NCBI GenBank assembly: GCA_944359075.1
Contig: CALVSR010000008.1
Span: forward strand, 1 to 36,408
Length of the DNA: 36,408 nucleotides
Reading direction: 5' to 3'
DNA from: an uncultured Bacilli bacterium
GTDB lineage: Bacteria > Bacillota_I > Bacilli_A > RF39 > UBA660
Shown here: positions 33,341-36,408 of the stretch, in pieces
How positions within the stretch are numbered: the stretch's first letter is position 1
Layout of the letters: every line of letters begins with the position of its first letter
Translations under genes and position numbers: made by a program
The notes under the pieces: generated by a model
The model's database searches: none
What the model was told of the DNA's origin: nothing
Seen by the model: the letters and a program-made list of their open reading frames with translations, nothing else

Positions 33341-33613
33341 ATGAAAAAAGCAGAATTAGTAGAAGCAGTAGCAGAAAAAGCAGGATTAACAAAAGCAGAT
33401 GCAACTCGTGCAATCGATGCTACATTTGAAACTATTAAAGGAGTATTAGTTAACGGAGATAAAATCACAGTTTCTGGATTTGGTACTTTCTCAGTAGGAG
33501 AAAGAGCAGCTCGTGATGGACGTAATCCACAAACAGGAGAAACAGTTCATATCAAAGCTAGCAAATCAGCTAAATTCAAAGCTGCTTCTGCATTAAAAGA
33601 AGCTCTTAACTAA
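33341..33613 (+). CDS. hup: DNA-binding protein HU
   Basis: A 90-residue histone-like protein that bends DNA as a dimer. It starts MKKAELVEAVAEKAGLTKADA, has the body KGVLVNGDKITVSGFGTFSV, the flexible arm RAARDGRNPQTGETVHIKASK, and ends KAASALKEALN. RBS ATGGAGG is 9-10 bases before the ATG. It follows spoIVA with one gene between, the same neighbourhood as hbs in B. subtilis. Codon use is highly optimised, as expected for an abundant protein. A long perfect palindrome serves as terminator. Confidence 0.98.
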   Translation: MKKAELVEAVAEKAGLTKADATRAIDATFETIKGVLVNGDKITVSGFGTFSVGERAARDGRNPQTGETVHIKASKSAKFKAASALKEALN

Positions 33614-33632
33614 TATAAATTAAGTAGTATTG

Positions 33633-33665
33633 AAAAGAATGAATATATTCATTCTTTTATTTTGG
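33633..33665 (+). terminator. HU terminator, a 26-bp perfect palindrome
   Basis: AAAAGAATGAATA (33633-33645) followed directly by its reverse complement to 33658, then T's (TATTTTG). Effective in the plus direction; the symmetry makes it bidirectional. Confidence 0.85.
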
Positions 33666-33681
33666 GCAGGTGATCACGATT

Positions 33682-34092
33682 ATGAAAATATTATTTTTAT
33701 GCTTTTTTGTTTTGTTTCTTTCTTTAGGATGTAGTACTTCTTCTGTAGAAAGAAATAAAGAAGTTGTTCCTATTACAACAGAATCTGTTTTTTCGATGAT
33801 AGATCAAGAAGATGTTTATATTATTGATGTTAGGGAAGATTATGAATATGCTAGTGGCCATATCAAAAATGCTTACAATATTCCTTTATCTAATATTCAT
33901 GAAATCCAAAAACTTTTTATAGAGTTAGATAGTACGATTATTGTTTACTGTAGAACTGGTGTTCGCAGTCGAAAAGCAGCGGAAATTCTATTGGATTTGG
34001 GTTATCAAAATGTTTTTGATATGGGTGGTATTGATATGTGGAATTATGAATTGATATCTGATGGAAGCGTTGGTAATTCATCCAAAAGATGA
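33682..34092 (+). CDS. Rhodanese-domain lipoprotein
   Basis: A 136-residue protein with signal peptide MKILFLCFFVLFLSLGC, lipobox L-S-L-G-C with Cys17 lipidated, then a rhodanese domain (VYIIDVREDYEYASGHIKNAYNIPL) and the active-site loop CRTGVRS, whose Cys would carry the persulfide. Exposure on the outside of the membrane suggests thiosulfate or sulfane sulfur handling or redox signalling rather than tRNA thiolation. The ATG at 33682 is preferred over the GTG at 33670 because AGGTGAT is the RBS. It is followed by a weak hairpin (34115-34141). Confidence 0.88.
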   Translation: MKILFLCFFVLFLSLGCSTSSVERNKEVVPITTESVFSMIDQEDVYIIDVREDYEYASGHIKNAYNIPLSNIHEIQKLFIELDSTIIVYCRTGVRSRKAAEILLDLGYQNVFDMGGIDMWNYELISDGSVGNSSKR

Positions 34093-34114
34093 TACAATGT
34101 ATAGTATTTTATGG

Positions 34115-34141
34115 CACATCTTAAGTATACGAAAAGATGTG
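34115..34141 (+). terminator. Weak hairpin after the rhodanese gene
   Basis: CACATCTT (34115-34122) pairs with AAGATGTG (34134-34141) around an 11-base loop. The following sequence TTATAAAATTATTG is a poor T-run, so termination is uncertain. Confidence 0.4.
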
Positions 34142-34238
34142 TTATAAAATTATTGTACCTAATTTCTAACGAAAATTCGTATAAGGCGAAAGTAGTATTT
34201 TTCTTTTTTGATATTTTGAAAAAATCTAGATTATTTGA

Positions 34239-34283
34239 CTACTTAGTGTTATAAAAATAACGATTTTAATCAAAATTAAGTAG
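34239..34283. other. Three-way junction (cruciform) flanking the IS91-type element
   Basis: An outer stem CTACTTA (34239-34245) with TAAGTAG (34277-34283) encloses two hairpins: GTTAT/ATAAC (34248-34252 and 34257-34261) and ATTTT/AAAAT (34263-34267 and 34272-34276). It can form on either strand. It lies beyond the transposase 3' end and may belong to the element end or to its target. Confidence 0.5.
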
Positions 34284-34335
34284 AATTCCCCTTACCCCAT
34301 GAGAATGATAGCTCTCGAAATTTTAAATATATAAA

Positions 34336-35457
34336 TTAATTATTGCAGGGCCGTCTAATATCATATTGAAAAGAATAACTAAAGTTGATAGAACCACATT
34401 TTTCACATTTAAATTTATTGAATTTTCTAGATATAGTAGAAATAAATTCATTAGTTAGAATTTTTGAAATAAGAAATCTACATAAATTAATATTATCCTT
34501 TTTATTTTTATTGGATAAAATACCATAATGCTTAATTTTGGTAAAATTATTAGGTAAAACATGAAGAAGAAATCTTCTAATAAATTCATCTGCAGTAATA
34601 GTCATAAGTTTAATTTTAGAATTATCTTTATAGTCTTTATATTCAAAAGTAACATTACCATTTTCAATATTTTTAATCCTTTCATTAGAAATAGCGACTC
34701 TAAAAGAATATCTACCAACGTATTCAACTACATTTTCTGCTTTACCTTTGGGAGGCTCAATATAAGTAATCCAAGTTTTATTGTAAAGAGGTTCAACAAA
34801 TTTATTAAATGATTTAATATCATTGATATTATCTTTTAAAATCAAATTATTAAATTCATGTTTTAAATAATATAAGAACTTACCTCTAAATAAAGAACCT
34901 AGTACTTGTACTTTAAAAAGATAATCTTTATCACATGAAAGCCAGCGATTATTTGTTAGCCCTCCACCAGTAACTATAGAATGAATATGAGGATGAAATT
35001 CCATAGTCTGCCCCCAAGTATGAAGAATAGAAGTAATCCCAACTTTCGCTCCTAACCATTTAGGATCTTCTGAAAGTTCTAAAATAGTTTCAGAGGTAGA
35101 TTTAAATAAAATGTTGTAGCATATCTCTTGATTGTATAAGAATATTTCGTTTAATTCATAAGGGACAGTAGTGATGATGTGAAAATATTTTGAATTTAGT
35201 AGATAACTGGATTCTTTTTGAATCCATTTTTCACGAGCATAATTCTGACACATTGGACAGTGTCTATTACGGCAGGAATTATAACCAAAATATTTTTCAC
35301 CACAATCTTCACAGGTACAAATATGGCAACCTAGTTCTTTAGTGCCACAATTCCTAATAGCATTAAATACTTTCCACTGTTCTTCCGATAGATTGTGATT
35401 TTTAACATATTCATCACTATATTGTAGAAATATATCTTGAATAGTATATTTAGACAT
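34336..35457 (-). CDS. IS91-family HUH transposase
   Basis: A 373-residue rolling-circle transposase. The N-terminal zinc-binding region has Cys37, Cys44, Cys47, Cys49, Cys52, Cys62, Cys67 and Cys70 (GCHICTCEDCGEKYFGYNS then CRNRHCPMC). The HUH core is H-P-H-I-H (155-159) in FHPHIHSIVTGGGL. The tyrosine region is Y-V-G-R-Y (246-250) followed by SFRVAISNERI, and the conserved C-terminal block is EFIRRFLLHVLPNNFTKIKHYG. A final Cys pair (CEKCGS) closes the protein. All core motifs are intact, so it could be active. It overlaps the recombinase by 8 bases. Confidence 0.9.
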   Translation of the reverse strand: MSKYTIQDIFLQYSDEYVKNHNLSEEQWKVFNAIRNCGTKELGCHICTCEDCGEKYFGYNSCRNRHCPMCQNYAREKWIQKESSYLLNSKYFHIITTVPYELNEIFLYNQEICYNILFKSTSETILELSEDPKWLGAKVGITSILHTWGQTMEFHPHIHSIVTGGGLTNNRWLSCDKDYLFKVQVLGSLFRGKFLYYLKHEFNNLILKDNINDIKSFNKFVEPLYNKTWITYIEPPKGKAENVVEYVGRYSFRVAISNERIKNIENGNVTFEYKDYKDNSKIKLMTITADEFIRRFLLHVLPNNFTKIKHYGILSNKNKKDNINLCRFLISKILTNEFISTISRKFNKFKCEKCGSINFSYSFQYDIRRPCNN

Positions 35458-36301
35458 ACTTAATACCCTCTAACTGATTAAAATTTTGAGAAAGATGTAG
35501 ATAAATAGTAGTAGTATTTAGATTAGTATGTCCAAGCATTGACTGTAATATTAATAATGAGCCTCCATTAGAAAGATAATAAGTAGCAAATGAATGTCTT
35601 AAACTATGAAAAGTAATATCATTATTTAATTTATGTTCATCTTTAATAACTTTGAAATAATTAATAATAGTTTTTTCATTCATTGAACCATTATTATTAC
35701 TAGGAAATAAATATCCAGATTTAATATTATTTTTCTTACAATATAGAGCTAAAAATTTAATAGTAATATTAGGTAAAATAGTATATCTATCTTTTTTACC
35801 TTTAGAATTTTTAATAAATATCGTATGCTTTTTAGAATTCAAGTTTTCAATTTTAAGTTTAGCAATTTCGCTAACTCTAAGTCCTGAACAAAAAGCAAGT
35901 AATAACCAGCATTTATGCTTAAGATTATTTTCAGAATTAAATATTTTAATAAAATCCTCTTTTAAAAGTATGGAAGGCATACGCTTTCTTACTTTACAAC
36001 ATGGTAATTTCTTTTTGTTTAGGCATTTATCAAAGCAAACAGCAAACAAGAAGCAAATAGAACATTCAGCTAGGTTTAAAGTATTTTCACTTACATTTAA
36101 ATTAAGATATTTTATTTTTAAATAAGATAGAATATTATCTTCGTTTAATTTATTAATATCTGTATTTTCATCATAATAATTTAAAAATCTTTTGATATGT
36201 GATTTATAATTATCAAATGTTCTATTACTTCTACCTCCAATCTTTAAAGTATCCTCAATTTTGTTCAACCATTTTTCTTGGTTGATTTTAGTATTTTTCA
36301 T
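35450..36301 (-). CDS. Tyrosine recombinase (Xer/phage integrase type) of the IS91-type element
   Basis: A 283-residue protein with an N-terminal SAM-like core-binding domain (about 1-90) and a C-terminal catalytic domain with R142 (SGLRVSEIAKL), K-region SKGKKDR (166-172), H232-x-x-R235 (FHSLRHSFATYY), H258 (LGHTN) and the nucleophile Y267 (TTTIYLH). All catalytic residues are present. The order recombinase then transposase, with an 8-base overlap, matches IS91-family elements bearing an integrase-like ORF. Its job in transposition is not established; it may resolve dimers or recombine element ends. RBS GAAGGGAG precedes the ATG. Confidence 0.92.
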   Translation of the reverse strand: MKNTKINQEKWLNKIEDTLKIGGRSNRTFDNYKSHIKRFLNYYDENTDINKLNEDNILSYLKIKYLNLNVSENTLNLAECSICFLFAVCFDKCLNKKKLPCCKVRKRMPSILLKEDFIKIFNSENNLKHKCWLLLAFCSGLRVSEIAKLKIENLNSKKHTIFIKNSKGKKDRYTILPNITIKFLALYCKKNNIKSGYLFPSNNNGSMNEKTIINYFKVIKDEHKLNNDITFHSLRHSFATYYLSNGGSLLILQSMLGHTNLNTTTIYLHLSQNFNQLEGIKYV

Positions 36302-36331
36302 AAAAAAACTCCCTTCTAATTTATCAAAGAG

Positions 36332-36404
36332 CGTAAATTTTTAGACTAAATTCCGTTTTTAAACGGAGTTTTTTCTTTTTCAGATTTATTGCCGTTTTTA
36401 TAAT
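36332..36404. repeat. 73-bp repeat, right copy (inverted relative to 1-73)
   Basis: Exact reverse complement of 1-73; on the plus strand it reads from CGTAAATTTTTAG to CCGTTTTTATAAT. The hairpin and T-run here point out of the window to the right. Four more bases (GATA) follow to the window end. It lies directly upstream of the recombinase gene's RBS region. Confidence 0.9.
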
Positions 36405-36408
36405 GATA

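Larger units (their letters stand above)
34284..36331 (-). mobile_element. IS91-type element with an added tyrosine recombinase
   Basis: Two overlapping genes, recombinase then HUH transposase, both on the minus strand, as in the IS91 members that carry a second, integrase-like ORF upstream of the transposase. IS91 elements move by rolling-circle (ter and ori ends, no terminal inverted repeats, no target duplication), so the ends cannot be fixed by inspection. The ori-side end is expected after the transposase stop: on the minus strand two GGGG runs in GGGGTAAGGGG (34298-34288) lie there, 38 bases beyond the stop, unusual in this AT-rich genome. The other limit is set here at the edge of the 73-bp repeat. 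Both boundaries are estimates. Confidence 0.6.

Noticed and set aside
34561-34812. A plus-strand 83-residue reading frame
   Set aside because: Antisense to the transposase, whose motifs are unambiguous.
1-36404. The 73-bp end repeats as terminal inverted repeats of one giant transposon spanning the window
   Set aside because: The interior is ordinary chromosomal housekeeping and spore genes in Bacillus-like order. A contig break at a repeat explains the ends more simply.
36332-36404. The 73-bp repeat as the terminal inverted repeat of the IS91-type element
   Set aside because: IS91 elements lack terminal inverted repeats, no copy exists at the other element end (near 34284), and the left copy borders a GNAT gene, not element DNA.

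Overview
The window reads as one contig from a low-GC, endospore-forming member of the Firmicutes (class Bacilli, possibly an Erysipelotrichales/RF39-like or related gut lineage; no rRNA is present to settle this). The case rests on AT-rich DNA, Bacillus-type RBS and sigma-A promoters, a Tyr T-box, EzrA, two FemAB-type enzymes, and four sporulation markers: an alpha/beta SASP, SpoVIF, SpoIVA, and the der...spoIVA-hup gene order known from Bacillus. TGA is used as a stop (for example 1988-1990 and 28457-28459), so this is not a code-4 mollicute.

Layout. 1-605: one copy of a 73-bp repeat and a frameshifted GNAT gene. 714-3274 (minus): two tandem FemAB-like peptidoglycan branching enzymes. 3377-7282: an unknown protein, a small coiled-coil protein, TrmB, and an envelope cluster (lipoprotein, acidic protein, DUF948-like membrane protein, YtxH protein). 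7376-8866: promoter, T-box leader and tyrS. 8882-10744: a membrane-anchored predicted beta-propeller with a Lys/Ser-rich tail. 11252-12043 (minus): rpsD with a pseudoknotted leader and a near-consensus promoter. 12230-19863: ezrA, two unknown proteins (one transglutaminase-like), a cysteine desulfurase and thiI with a decayed MFS transporter gene and an unknown gene between them, then the SASP gene with a sigma-G-type promoter. 20143-25143: an unexplained stem-loop, a CxxCxxCC protein, two tandem acetate kinases, nrnA and engB. 25231-26999: an unknown protein, cysE and a catalytically degenerate GDPD-like protein. 27149-33613: der, a run of small unknown genes containing spoVIF and a C39-like peptidase, then spoIVA, a degenerate exonuclease-like protein and HU. 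33682-34092: a rhodanese lipoprotein. 34284-36331 (minus): an IS91-type element carrying both a HUH transposase and a tyrosine recombinase, followed by the inverted second copy of the 73-bp repeat.

How the genes connect. NifS-like desulfurase and ThiI form the sulfur relay for 4-thiouridine in tRNA, and CysE starts cysteine synthesis. TrmB, TyrS, S4, Der and EngB are translation and ribosome functions. FemAB enzymes, EzrA and the lipoproteins serve the envelope. SASP, SpoVIF and SpoIVA serve the spore. No CRISPR array, tRNA, rRNA or complete phage was seen. The points most worth following are the 73-bp repeat closing both contig ends in opposite orientation, the rpsD leader pseudoknot, the IS91/recombinase element with its structured end, the stem-loop at 20143-20221, and the uncharacterised gene run inside the der-spoIVA interval.
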